Below are positions 1 through 10,914 of a DNA stretch of 39,704 nucleotides, piece after piece (the stretch's first letter is position 1; every line of letters begins with the position of its first letter). The notes below the pieces were generated by a model. It made no database searches and had not been told where the DNA came from. It worked only from the letters and a program-made list of their open reading frames with translations. The position numbers and the translations under genes were made by a program. Where the stretch lies: the NCBI GenBank assembly GCA_009746045.1, contig RPFO01001573.1:1-39704 (forward strand), given 5' to 3'. The stretch comes from Mesostigma viride (lineage: Eukaryota; Streptophyta; Mesostigmatophyceae; Mesostigmatales; Mesostigmataceae).

Positions 1-637
1 TCGGTCTCTCAAACTCCATCGCCAGTCCATTAGCCTCCAACAGAGTGCTCAAATCTCGCCCTTGGTCCTCTAACGCGATCAACGCCTTACTGAGCGCGTT
101 TTTACGAGGAAGATCGTTGTTAAGTTTTGCCGCCTTATACTCCGGCCACAACTCTTTTCGAGCCTTGTCGATGCTCGAGATGGCCTCCGTGTTCTGCCTG
201 ATCCCCTCCTGTATCGCGGTCCACAGTCGCTTAGAATCGTCATGTATGATTTCGTTGACCATACGATTGTTTTGTCTGTTGGTTTCGCCCCAACGCGCTT
301 TTACGCTATCGGGTAAAAATCTCAGGATGTGGTCCACCGCGCCCTCTGGTAAGTCGCGAAAATTGGTCTTTTCGAAGTCCGCCTGGTAGTCTATCAAGTA
401 GTCCAAGTCCTCGTTTTGTAGGTCATCATCGCCACCAGACCATTTGGCAAGGTCGCGCCCAGGGGTGGATGGTTCCTCGTCGTCGGAGACCCCGCCCGCC
501 CTGACCCGGTGCCTCCACACGGCGCGACGGTTCCTGGCGTGTTGGCCGCACGCTCTGTATCCGGGCACGCACGACTTGCGGCATCTCGTCCCCGCCCTCG
601 TGAGGGCAGAGCACGCCCTACCAGTCTTCGTGACCAT
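1..637 (-). CDS. F-box-like protein with N-terminal zinc-binding motif (3' end outside window)
   Basis: The minus frame is open from the ATG at 637 to the window edge, giving about 212 residues without a stop. Residues 9-33 hold a Cys/His cluster (C9, C19, C23, C30, H33) in a TRAGTRCR context, like the small zinc motif seen at the start of many giant-virus proteins. Residues about 95-120 read as an F-box-like helix pair (LPEGAVDHILRFLPDSV). F-box proteins act as substrate adaptors of SCF ubiquitin ligases, so redirection of host ubiquitination is the inferred role. The rest is acidic and helical. The ATG was chosen because a TATA-like tract lies just upstream and the previous minus gene ends 30 bases away. 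The F-box call is by pattern only. A second gene of this kind starts at 12987. Confidence 0.6.
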   Translation of the reverse strand, partial: MVTKTGRACSALTRAGTRCRKSCVPGYRACGQHARNRRAVWRHRVRAGGVSDDEEPSTPGRDLAKWSGGDDDLQNEDLDYLIDYQADFEKTNFRDLPEGAVDHILRFLPDSVKARWGETNRQNNRMVNEIIHDDSKRLWTAIQEGIRQNTEAISSIDKARKELWPEYKAAKLNNDLPRKNALSKALIALEDQGRDLSTLLEANGLAMEFERP

Positions 638-644
638 GGTGTCA

Positions 645-668
645 TATATACACGGGTGCTTTTTTTTT
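645..668 (-). promoter_or_regulatory. A-tract plus TATA-like promoter of the gene starting at 637
   Basis: Reading the minus strand, a run of nine A (about 660-668) is followed by TATATA (645-650), which ends about 8 bases before the ATG. The A run begins at the stop codon of the upstream gene. Similar A7-A9 tracts precede other genes of the block. Confidence 0.4.
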
Positions 669-1971
669 CACAGGTCCAGCACCACCTTGGTGGGGTCGTC
701 CTTCTTGCCCTTCCCGCCCCTCCTGCCCCTCTTCTTCTCCCCGGCCACCTGCACGGTCTTCACGTTGTCGATGTCCGCGCCCACGAGGCTCCCGGTGACG
801 CTCTCGCCGTCGTCCTCGATCACCCGCACCACCGCATCGGTCAGCGACCCCGCGGGGGATACGGCGTCCTCCACGATGCGGTCCATGTTGACGGGGATGC
901 GTATCTCGGGCCTCGGGGCCGGCCCGGCGGCGCCCCCGAACGCCCCCCCGAACGCCATGGGGCCTCGCATGACGTACTGCCCTCCGTTAGCGGTGTCTTG
1001 GGCGGGGGGCGGCGGGGGAGGTGGCGGCGCCTGGGGGTGCCCCCCCCCTCCTGCTTGGCCATCATCACCTTGAGCAGACTCCTCATGAGCTCCGGGTCGG
1101 TCTTGGCGATATCGGACATGGAGGGCAGCCCGGAGCTGGCGAAGGACGCCGACATATGGAACATCATGGCCGACCCGCCCAACATGAGCATGAGCTCCAA
1201 CTCCGGGGGCATGGACACGCGGTGGCGGTGCTTTTCGTAGAGGCGCTCGAACACGTTGTCGTAGTCGGTGACGTTAGCCATGATCGTCTCGGACCAGCCG
1301 TCGAGCTTGAGGCCCACGGGGTCGTACCGGTTGTTGAGGAACTGGAGCGCGGACGTGGTGGCCACCAGCATCTGTCGCATGGTGTTGATGGCGTTCTTGG
1401 TCTCGAGAGTCCTCACGATCTTCTCGTGCTCGAACCGGATCTCGTCCAGGTCGGAGCGCATGTCGAACTGGGGGACCGCCATGCCCTTGTCCTTGAGGCG
1501 GTGCAGCCTCTGGAGCAGCTCCACCTTCTCCTTGTGCAGTTCCTCCTTGCTGGGGCGGTACACCGCCTCGTCTTCCACCACGTCCGCGGGGGGCGGACCG
1601 AAGTCGTCGTAGAAGTCGTCCCCGCCGCCGCCGTACATGTCCTCGTAGTACGCGGCAAAGTCGTCCTCGGCGGTGTCGGGCTTGGGGGCGGTCGTGGCGG
1701 GGGCCGCGAACGGGGACTTGGCCTTCTTGGGGTTGGCCAGCTGGTCGTACCCCTTGTCGGCGCCGCCGTCCCCGTGCTTCTTCGAGTGCCTCTTGGAGTG
1801 GTGCCTCCTCCCGTGCCGCGACTTGGCGGGTCCCGGATCCGCGATGTCCAGGTCGTCGTCGTCCACGATCTCGACCCCGTCCAGGTGGGCGCCGCGGATG
1901 ACGGGGGCCGTCTGCGTGTGCGCCTCGTGGTCGTTGTCCAGCAGGTCAATTGGCACGCGTTTGGTCGTCAT
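668..1971 (-). CDS. DUF5767-like conserved giant-virus protein (one apparent frameshift)
   Basis: Reads as one protein of about 434 residues if one G is restored in the run at 1040-1048. Without it, the first frame continues into a non-viral-looking tail and the second frame opens at 970. Residues 1-150 are acidic and low-complexity with a His/Lys/Arg-rich patch. Residues about 160-320 are the conserved helical core: KEKVELLQRLHRLKDKG, then FLNNRYDPVGLKLDGWSE, then PELELMLMLGGSAMMFHM. I recognise this as the DUF5767 family of nucleocytoviruses; its function is unknown. A proline run and a basic C-terminus (KKRGRRGGKGKKDD) follow. The ATG at 1971 was preferred to an upstream in-frame codon because it follows the promoter-like AT-rich stretch. 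It diverges from the fibre gene at 2048. Confidence 0.75.
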
Positions 1972-2047
1972 GGTATACCTGTGGCGCGCATAATTTGGAG
2001 CCCGTTTCGAACGCACCGAAAAAAAAAGGAGAGCCTAAGGTAACGCA
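1972..2047. promoter_or_regulatory. Divergent promoter between DUF5767-like and fibre genes
   Basis: This 76-base spacer separates two divergent starts. It holds a run of nine A at about 2021-2029, some 20 bases before the ATG at 2048, and on the minus side an AAATTATG tract and GGTATACC just before the ATG at 1971. The placement is consistent with short viral promoters; no motif is proven. Confidence 0.4.
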
Positions 2048-5000
2048 ATGGAGAGCAGAGAGATCAACAACCGCGTGTTTCGGTGCGACAACGGGGAGAT
2101 GAAGCTGATGTCCAAGTTCGGCATCTCCCTGTCCGCCCCGAGCGTGGACATCAGCGCGCAGACCCTCCGCGTGAACAACGCGCCACTGTCGAGCCTGCAG
2201 ATATCGGACGGGGCGATCACGACAGAGAAGCTGGACCCGGACCTGCTGGCCCGTCTCCCGGCCGCTTCAGACCTGTACAAACCCTTCACGGGGTCGTTCA
2301 CCGCCTCCCCGTACGTGTGGCGGTTCCCCGCGGAGGACAACTCGAGGATCGCATTCGTCAACCCCGCCACGGCGGCGGCGACGCTTCAGGGCAACACCAA
2401 GAGGGTGGTCGTGAGAGGCGGGCTAGACGTCGACAGCATAACCTTCAACAACGCGGGAGGGGCGTTCCAAGGCGTCACGGGATTCGACACGGACGCGGTG
2501 ACGGCGTCCCCGAACGACGGACCGGTCCTCAAGTACCTCGCAAATACCGCCGGGGCGTCTCAGGGGTACATGTTCGGGGCGACACAGCCCGTGGCGAACG
2601 TGGGCGGTAACCAGCAGAGGGTGGTCATCACGGGCGGTCTGAACGTGGACCGGGTGGGATTCAGGGGGCACGAGGTCTCCGGCTTCTTTACAGGAAGCTA
2701 TAACGAGCTGCGTGACAAGCCGGACTCGTTGATAAGCGGCCTGCGCACGGAGTTGAACGCGCTCCAGGCCGAGGTGCAAGCCATCGGGGGGGTCACCCTC
2801 GACGAAATCACGAGCATAACCGTGCTCGACCAGGGCGGCGACCCGTTGACCAGCACGCACAGAGTGAAAGAGGTCACCGTCGTGTTCGGTTCCGACGTGG
2901 CTACCGGCTCGTTCACGGCAAACGACGTGAACGCCAGTTTCGTCTACAGCAGCACCCTACCATTGAGCGACGCCGTGTCCGGTTTGACAAACGTGTCGGG
3001 GGATAGCCGCACGTTTCGCTTCGTCCTCACCATCCCGGACGTGATCGCGAAAGGCACGCAGGGACAGGTGTTAGTCACGGTCCCGATGATTTTGGGAGGG
3101 GTTGTGTCCTCAGCTGGCCATCTGTACACCCAAAAGACGGCATCCTTCCCTTTCGCGGTGCCTGAAGACCTGTTTGTCCTCAGTCCCCAGACACCGGTTC
3201 TGGGTGCTTCCGCCCCGGACACTGTCGCCGTCACTTTCGACTACGTGTCCCAGAGCGTCCTCGACGACACGTACGGAACCAACGGCGTGATAACGAACAA
3301 AGTGTCCGCAAGCGCGCGATTCAATGCTCCAGACTTTTTTTCCCAGCCCTCGACATACGTGAACGGAGGCGGGGCTCTCACAGCGAGCTTGGCCAACGAC
3401 AGCAACGGAGAGCGAAAGATATTGAGGATTGTTTTGACCGCACCCGTGCCCGACGGAGCGTATCAGGCCGAGTTTGAGGTTTACATAACGTCTTCAGCTG
3501 TACGAAACGCCCTCGCCCTCGGATGCGAATCAAAACACCAGCGATGGGACATGGATCTCCGCACCGAGGATACGCTGAATCTCCAACAGTACACGGTCAC
3601 GTTGACGTCCGCTGACGTGGCTCAGTTCTCGCTCACTTTCGACAAAGACATCGCAGCCCTGGGTCAGGAATTTACCGCAACGTTGCAGTCGGCACTCTCG
3701 GCGCGCGTGGACGCCTCCTCACACCAGTGGCAGGCGTACGACGCGAGCAAGTGGGAGGTGGTAGCAAATCCCGCCCCCGAGCTGACCGCTGCTAAGACCC
3801 TCCAGTTCAGGGTAGACTTTCGCAAGATCAAGACCGCCCCGCTAGACAGCGGGATCAAGGGGGTCCTTCTATCCCTGGCCCCTGGTGCCCTGTTTGCCAC
3901 CGTCAACAACTCCCAAGGGCAGCCGATGACCACTCACCCCATCACCAAGATGGTGGGGACTCCGTTAACATTTACCGCCCCCACCAACCGACCCCTTCTT
4001 AGCGATGCGCTCGTCGCTTTCAACAACGCGGATTGGCAGAACAACGGGTACCTCTACGTGGTGTTTAACTACACCCGCGCCATGCAGGCGGGCTCCGGAC
4101 ACGCGTACGCAGACGTGGTGGTAGACACTCTTTCAGGGTCCGTTACGGGATCCGAACTGGTCGGGTCCATAACTACGACCGACCCGACGCCGACAACGTA
4201 CGCTAATTCGCCCACTCAGCGAGTCATGCGGTACAACCTCACCGCCGCCATCGCCGCGTTGGGCAGCGCAAACGCGGCCCGGCTCACCCTCAGAGTGACT
4301 CCGCGTCATGACTTGACACCCGCCGATACCTACGGCATCACCATGCAGGCATGGACAGGGGCACCAATATCGAGGAGCACCGATCTGCCCACGGAGTCCA
4401 CGGCGTACGTGGTCGAAGGAGTCACGGTAACTCGCGATCTTTACAGGTCCGGTGGGCAGAGTTCGGTAACGACCCCCAACGTCAGTTCCTTCGATCTGCG
4501 GATCCAGTTTTCCACGCGATTCGCGGTTTTGGCTGCCGACTTGGCAGACGTTAGCAGTCTGCTCGGATTCCGAAACGTGAGCGGGTCGAGCACGGCGAAT
4601 AAAGGCATAGTCGTCGAGTACTCCCAGACCCCCCTTCTCCCTCTCCTGGTGCAGTACAAGGCAAAGGATCCGAACAACATGTACCTTGACATAGTCGTGA
4701 CACCGTGGGTGCGGAACACTCGCGATGGTGGCAAAGTCGAAAATTTCCCCCCTCCAAGCGTGGACGCAAAATTCAAGGTGACCATCGCGGGGAACAGGTT
4801 CCGGCCCAGCCAGGCAACGAGTAGGTATTTTGCGGGAACATCTTTTGAGGTCTCCCCCTACACCGCGGAAAATGACGCCACCTTAATGCCCTTCGGCTTC
4901 CTGGTACCTGACGATAAAAACGTGGTCGCCAGTACCGGCTCGATTGAGACGCCGACAAACGTTTTTCAAGTCGATATACCTTATGTGAGGGGTATCAGCG

Positions 5001-7800
5001 ATACTCCCACGTGGATAGCGCAGAACGTTATCCCCGTTCTATCCTTTTGGACCCAAACAGACAATGCCGGGAAACCAGTGAACGAACAAATTATCGGAAC
5101 CAACCACGGGGTCGTAGCCGTTACGAAAGCCACCACCACAAAAATAAGAATCAGATTTACCGTCACGACGACGTTGCTACCGAACCAAGGCAGCATCAAA
5201 TTCGCCGTTCCGGACTTCGCATTCAGCGACACGTTCAACGTTGGAAATGGGCTGTTCGAGGTCGGTAGGGTCTCCACCCCGTACAGTTATGTTACGAGCT
5301 ACAACCGAACCCCGACACAATCCGTCCTGGTCACACTGGACCCGGGATACCCGAACGTTTCCAACCCTTACGAGTTAAGATTCACGGTCACGTTCGCTAT
5401 CGCTCCTGAGGGGTTTACCGCGAACCCCCAGTCATCCACCGAGACCGTCATAGACTCGGGGTCCGCGGGGTGGAGCGCGCTGGTGAAGGAGCACGTGCCG
5501 AAGACGCCTCCTTCAGGGGAGTACGAATCGTACACGCGTACCGCCAACGTTCGGTTCGTCTCTAGCGCCGGTGACAAGAGTTTCACGTACTCGGCCAAAC
5601 TGTCCGCGTCGAACTGGAGCGGGCAGACAGGGTCGCAGATACAGGTCGCGTTCCAGTGGTCGTCGTTCCAGGTGTCCAGCGAGCGCGCGGAGTTCCCGAG
5701 CGCTGTCTCCGACGTGATCGCGACTACTTCCGGGTTCGCAGTGCGAGCGATCGCTATTGACGAGGTGGAAGGGGAGGACGATCAGATCGAGGTCACCTTT
5801 TCTCTCCGCGGATCTCTCACCCATTACAACAACGCCCCACGTACGGATGGGCCTCATGACGTCAATTTTGTCACAAAAGCGACTATACTCAATGACTTCG
5901 AAACGTCGCGCCCCCCTCTCACCGGCTGGTCACTGTCCTACATCGCAAACTCGACCTATCTGTACGCAAGCGAGATGGTGGCTCGGTACCGCGTCGTTCC
6001 ATTTTTTGCCCTCCCGAGCGGCGGCCTCGAAAACCCGACCAAACTGGCTATCAAGTTTGAAACAAAAACCAATTATTTCAGCCACCAGTTTGGAGACGTG
6101 GGTCTCTCACTGTCCTTGTTCATCGACGCGGCGATCGACACACAGCAGATCACTCTCCCAAACCTCCTCAACTTTATCACACCCACACTCAGTCACTATT
6201 CCGGCAGTCAGATCAAAGTGACTCTGAAGTTCTCTTCTGCTCCCAAATCGGACGATGACACGCTACTGAAAACCGACCCTAAACTGTTCTTCAAGCTTGT
6301 CTATCCACAGCACACATACGTCTCTAATGAGGTGGTCAGGACTTCTGATCAGGCGGTGCCTTCATTTTTGGGATATGGCACAATTGACGGACAGGAAGAT
6401 ACCGCGACGTTTGAGTACACTGTTCCCACGCCGTCTCAAAAAATCTCTCCATCATTTGACATTGCAGCAGAAATCAACATAACCCCTACAGAGGCCAGCA
6501 ATCGGGTAGTACGGACGCAAAACGATGCCTTGCTTTTGTGGCCTCCGACTAAAAGAGGCTTGACCGGCCAACTCCTCGTGGATGGTGTCAGCTTTCTCTA
6601 CACGCCCACGCCGACACCCCGCGTTTACATTCGATCCACATCCAACACAAAGGAGTTTCTAGTCACGTTCGACTTCTCCTCGTGTCATCGATTGCCCACT
6701 CTCGACGTCACCGAGAGCAACTTTACGATACTTGGCAGCATCACGTCAGACGCGGTACTACCTGTCACCTATGCCCCAACCACTCACGAGTTGGTTTCTT
6801 TCACTAGAGGCGAACCCGGATCCATGGTCTGGTCGGCGGTCGCACGCATCACTAAATTTAGCAAAGAAGCCACGTCCTTAAAGGTGTCCATATCGCGGGA
6901 TACTTTTGAAGACTCCGCGGGCGTGAAAAATTTTGCCACGGAGTCCAGTATGTGGCAGAATCCGTTAGTCGTCTCCCTCCCCCCCTGTGGAGATGGCGGT
7001 TCTGGGTAGAAGCTTCCACACTTTCCGGCGTGTTGTCGAATCCCGTTATGTTAGATATCCAGTACATGCCTCAGGACGGAGATAGAGATTACCCAAGTGC
7101 TGCATCCATAATGGACTCTCTAAACTCCCTGACCGAAAACGGGGTTAGAAAAGTCACGATGTCATTTAAGACAAACAACATCGAAGCGACAGGGCTCGCG
7201 GTGGGTACGTTCTCTCTGGGATTGACCCCGAACAATACTGACATGTTTCGCCTGCCCGTCGATGTCGCGTGGTTCGCCGGGGCTCCCGGTACCATCACAC
7301 TGACTTTGCCCAAGGATCTCGCCCCGGTGGACGCGGAGGGGTTCAGCAACGAAGAGTGCGTCCTCACGTGGACGATAATAGACTTCGGCCCGTCATTCGC
7401 TCCGACCCCGTTTGTCCTTGCCATGAACCAGCCTTCACTTGGGTGGCCGTCCGTGTTTACTTACACGATAACTCCGACGCCAGATCCCCCCGTATCTACC
7501 GTACGGCCGACTCTGTATGTGGTGACCGACACGGGGGTTAGCCCTGTTAAAACGCCCATAAATTACACAATTCTTTCTTTTGATCCAGTCACAGAGCTCT
7601 ACACACTCCGGACTTATGACGTTTTGTCCAGCGACAAAAAGTGGCAGTTGGAATACGGCCCAAGGGCACTGCAGGGGCCGATTGGAGCCGCAGGCGTATC
7701 TCAGTATAACGATCAGCCTGTGATCGGAAGTGTCGCGCTTCCGGGAGCTAATTCCCTCTCCACTCGCGCCCGAATAACCTCCGCGTACATCGTCCCATAA
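2048..7800 (+). CDS. Giant fibre/adhesin-like virion protein with repeated Ig-like domains (one apparent frameshift)
   Basis: A frame of 1,653 codons ends at 7009. A second frame continues to 7800, and restoring one C in the C7 run at 6979-6985 joins them into about 1,917 residues. Residues 1-230 look like phage and giant-virus fibre stalks: ISDGAITTEKL, two copies of a RVV(V/I)xGGLxVD module, and SGSYNELRDKP-type linkers (here TGSYNELRDKPDSL). A short coiled coil follows (about 228-247). From residue about 255 onward there are a dozen or so beta-sandwich repeats of about 100-130 residues, each opening with an alternating hydrophobic strand such as VTVVFGSDV or FSLTFDKDI. No signal peptide or membrane segment is visible. 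The likely role is a long virion surface appendage for host attachment. The 3' third is more AT-rich than the start. Confidence 0.7.
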
Positions 7801-7831
7801 ACATCTTACCTATACAGGAGGCATCTGTACC

Positions 7832-10800
7832 ATGTCCAACACTCTTACCATACGCGTGACGCTTTCACGAGACGTATCAGGCGTGACTGCCGACCTGTTT
7901 CGAGCGACCTTGACAAGCAGGACCACATCTTACATCGCGCATTTGCCCGTTGTGAGCATCGCTCCGGTCTCCGCGAGCGTCTACGACATAACGATCGACA
8001 AGAGCGGCGTGAGCGCGACCGTCGCGGCCGGTACAATCACACTGTACCTCCCCGCAGGTGTCCTCGACGCCGCAGGAGACACGAACGCGGACACATGGGT
8101 GACGGTGGACTTCCTCCAAGCGACGCCCTACCAGCCGTCCATCCAGGTGTCCACCCGCGCGCCGGACCAGGGCGCGGTGAAGTACATGAAAGCGGACATC
8201 ACATTCCCGCGCGACGTCACGGGATTCGCGTCCGACAGCATCAAGATCCGACAGCAGGCCCCGGAATCCGCCAAGGGGTGGAAGTTCGAGCTGGGGGACG
8301 AATGCCCGTGCCTGACGAGGGGGCTGTTCACCGGGGTGTTCGCGGGCCCCCTGGGCGACTCGCTGGTGCCGCTGTCCATGCTCTCCAGCGGGGCGGACAC
8401 GTACCGCTGGGAGTTCACCGAGTCCGCGGAGAGCACCGTGGGGACGCCCGCAAAGTCCTTCACGGGAGGCGGGGACCCTTTGGTGGTGGCGGACGGTGTC
8501 ATAAAGGTGGGCGAGGGGGCGAGCCCGGTGACGAGCGGCCTCCCGTACGGCACATTCACGCTGTCGGTGCTCGTGATCCCCCAGCAGGACCTGTCCACTT
8601 CCACCGGGGGGGACAAGGACCTGATAGAGTACGGGTACGCGGACGTGAAGGTGACGAACGACGGCCACTTGCGTTTCTATGACGGCAACAACGCCTTCAC
8701 GACGACCGCGACGGTCGACTCTGCGCCCTTTCACCTTGCCGTAACGAACGAGGGGTCCGCCTTCAAGGTGTACAAGGACGGTGCGCTGATCGGCTCGTCC
8801 AACGACAGTTATATGGGATACGGACAGCTGCGACTGTCTCAGGGCGTCGCGGGGTGGTCGATATGGTACACGGACGCGCGGGTGATCGCGGGGACGGCCG
8901 TCTCGGACTCGAACACGCTGGTGTACGGCTGGCGGGAGACGTACTCGCAGAGAAAGGCCAGAGAGTTCTGCCTGGAGTTCGACCTGGACACGACGGAGGT
9001 GCCGAAGGGCTCGCTGAACGTGGCCGTGGAAGAGGGCGCGGCGACGGACGCAAACGACAAGGCGAGTTCCGCGAACAACACCACGATCGAGTACCCTGAG
9101 CCGCTTCGGTTTTCGCTATCGTTCCAGGACGTGGTGGGACGGGCGCTGGATCCGACGGGCAATGGGCTGCAGAACTGGTTTCAGATGGTGGTGACTTGGA
9201 ATAGAGCCGTGAGCGACTTCCAGACGAGCGGTTTCCAGGTGAAGTACGTCCGAGCCGGCGTCGAACCCGTCACGGTGCCGGTCACAAAGGTGACGCCCGC
9301 TTCGTCGTCTGGGGCGACATACACGCTACTTGTCGACAAGACAGAGGTGGGGGGGGACGACGGGTTCATTGGCCTAGAGGTTTACAAAGAGACCGTGTTT
9401 GACGCAGTGGCCCCCACCGTGTCTAACGCGTATTTAGTCCGATACCATTTGTTTGTGTATGCAGAATCCCCTTTCCTAGACCCCCAAATCTGGTTGGATT
9501 TTGCAGATGCCGGAACCTTGTACACAGACACGTCTAAGACCACGCTCGTCACAGGTGATGGACAGCGCATACGGGCCGCGAAAAGCAAAACTATAAATCA
9601 ATACACGTTTTCTGGAAATTGCTGGTACGTCCTCACACCCTCCTCTAGGCACGTGTTGTTTAAAATTTCGTACCAAGGTTTACGACAGGAACAGATCATG
9701 CATCACGGTGCTCATTCCCTGTTTTATGTAGCCAAGAAAGGTGCATACAAGCCGTGGCACTCTATTCTCAATATAGAAGACGGTGACAGCATACCTGCGG
9801 ACTATCACCGTGTTGCGGGTCAGAGTTTGGGTTCATCACACTCCAATAGACCATTTGTGACTGGTTGGTTGAACACTTATGACGATGTCAACGGGCAAAT
9901 CACAATTTATGACACCGGATTAACTTGGCCTGTTTTTTTCGTGGTTTCTGTTCGGTACACATCAGACAAAAAGACAGCCTGGAGAAACGGTGTCATAGTA
10001 GATCATAAAGAGGGAGTTGATGTTTCAACTCGGTCGCGCCCCGACGCGACTGTGCTCTTAAACGACGCCAGAGGTGAAGTTGAGTTTGGAGAGTTTCTAT
10101 ATTACCAACGTGCTTTGTCAGATGTGGAGATGGCAATCATAAATGCTGCCCTAATGGCTAAGTGGGCCGCGGCATTGTTGGGATTTCCAGACATTTGGGT
10201 GGATTTTTCAGATGTCTCAACGATGTACCAGGATGTCGAGGGGGCTGTCGCCGTCACGTCGAACGGGCAGTACATTCAATCCATTAAAAGCAAATCTTCC
10301 ACTGAACGGATCTTTGCGGCACCCAGTGTCGATGATAGGCCCACATATATTAAGTCTTCAACAGAAGTGTACGCGTCGTTTACGGATTCCGATTCTCTAG
10401 TTATGGACGCTGTGATGCCCGTTGGTCCGTACACACTTTTTTACGTCGCAAGGAAAGGAATATCACCCGCTTCCCACACCGCCATCTGGATTGGTCGAGA
10501 AGACGAATCCTACATAAATCACGGTATCTCCGAGGGTGTTTTTTCCTCTGGCGTGAATTCGCATATTACTATTTTTCCCCACAGCGATCCGTGGTCAAAA
10601 TTTTACTTGATAACCGAGCTCCACGCCACAAATGCATCTGGAAACAGAACAGTATGGAAAGACATGGTTCAGCTTGGCACGGTCAGTGGCGCCATGCCAA
10701 ACGTCGCCTCCGACGCCAAAATGCACATTAATGGTGTTGGGTTGTCCCCTTCAGGTCCTACAGAAGGATATTGCGATTATGCTGAAATATTATACTACAA

Positions 10801-10873
10801 TCGCGTGCTATCCACAGACGCCAGAGCGGCAATTCACAGTCTCCTCGTGACCAAGTGGGCCGCGCTCCTGTAG
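7832..10873 (+). CDS. Fibre protein with Ig-like domains and three lectin-like (LamG/ConA-type) modules
   Basis: 1,013 residues, uninterrupted. Ig-like domain 1 is at about 1-100 and domain 2 begins at about 105 (FPRDVTGF). Inside domain 2 a lectin-like module is inserted (about 200-360, with FKVYKDGALIGSS), after which domain 2 resumes (YGWRETYSQ to NNTTIEY). Domain 3 is at about 430-540. Two tandem C-terminal modules (about 550-770 and 775-1013) each open with IW(L/V)DF(A/S)D and end with LLYY/LYYN-type strands before an AKWAA helix, typical of concanavalin-like carbohydrate-binding folds in phage and giant-virus fibres. The next gene is a paralogue without the lectin modules. Glycan binding at the virion surface is inferred. 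The final 1.4 kb is clearly more AT-rich than the first half, suggesting separate acquisition. Confidence 0.65.
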   Translation: MSNTLTIRVTLSRDVSGVTADLFRATLTSRTTSYIAHLPVVSIAPVSASVYDITIDKSGVSATVAAGTITLYLPAGVLDAAGDTNADTWVTVDFLQATPYQPSIQVSTRAPDQGAVKYMKADITFPRDVTGFASDSIKIRQQAPESAKGWKFELGDECPCLTRGLFTGVFAGPLGDSLVPLSMLSSGADTYRWEFTESAESTVGTPAKSFTGGGDPLVVADGVIKVGEGASPVTSGLPYGTFTLSVLVIPQQDLSTSTGGDKDLIEYGYADVKVTNDGHLRFYDGNNAFTTTATVDSAPFHLAVTNEGSAFKVYKDGALIGSSNDSYMGYGQLRLSQGVAGWSIWYTDARVIAGTAVSDSNTLVYGWRETYSQRKAREFCLEFDLDTTEVPKGSLNVAVEEGAATDANDKASSANNTTIEYPEPLRFSLSFQDVVGRALDPTGNGLQNWFQMVVTWNRAVSDFQTSGFQVKYVRAGVEPVTVPVTKVTPASSSGATYTLLVDKTEVGGDDGFIGLEVYKETVFDAVAPTVSNAYLVRYHLFVYAESPFLDPQIWLDFADAGTLYTDTSKTTLVTGDGQRIRAAKSKTINQYTFSGNCWYVLTPSSRHVLFKISYQGLRQEQIMHHGAHSLFYVAKKGAYKPWHSILNIEDGDSIPADYHRVAGQSLGSSHSNRPFVTGWLNTYDDVNGQITIYDTGLTWPVFFVVSVRYTSDKKTAWRNGVIVDHKEGVDVSTRSRPDATVLLNDARGEVEFGEFLYYQRALSDVEMAIINAALMAKWAAALLGFPDIWVDFSDVSTMYQDVEGAVAVTSNGQYIQSIKSKSSTERIFAAPSVDDRPTYIKSSTEVYASFTDSDSLVMDAVMPVGPYTLFYVARKGISPASHTAIWIGREDESYINHGISEGVFSSGVNSHITIFPHSDPWSKFYLITELHATNASGNRTVWKDMVQLGTVSGAMPNVASDAKMHINGVGLSPSGPTEGYCDYAEILYYNRVLSTDARAAIHSLLVTKWAALL

Positions 10874-10914
10874 AGCAAAAAAATATCCCCGCCACGTTGT
10901 AAGAAGTTGTAAGA

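Noticed and set aside
45-389. Plus-strand frame of 114 codons at the left edge
   Set aside because: It lies opposite the F-box-like frame, which is open over the full 637 bases and has recognisable motifs.
1021-2043. Plus-strand frame of 340 codons
   Set aside because: It is the antisense shadow of the DUF5767-like gene; its composition (Val/His/Leu-rich) is typical of an antisense GC-rich frame.
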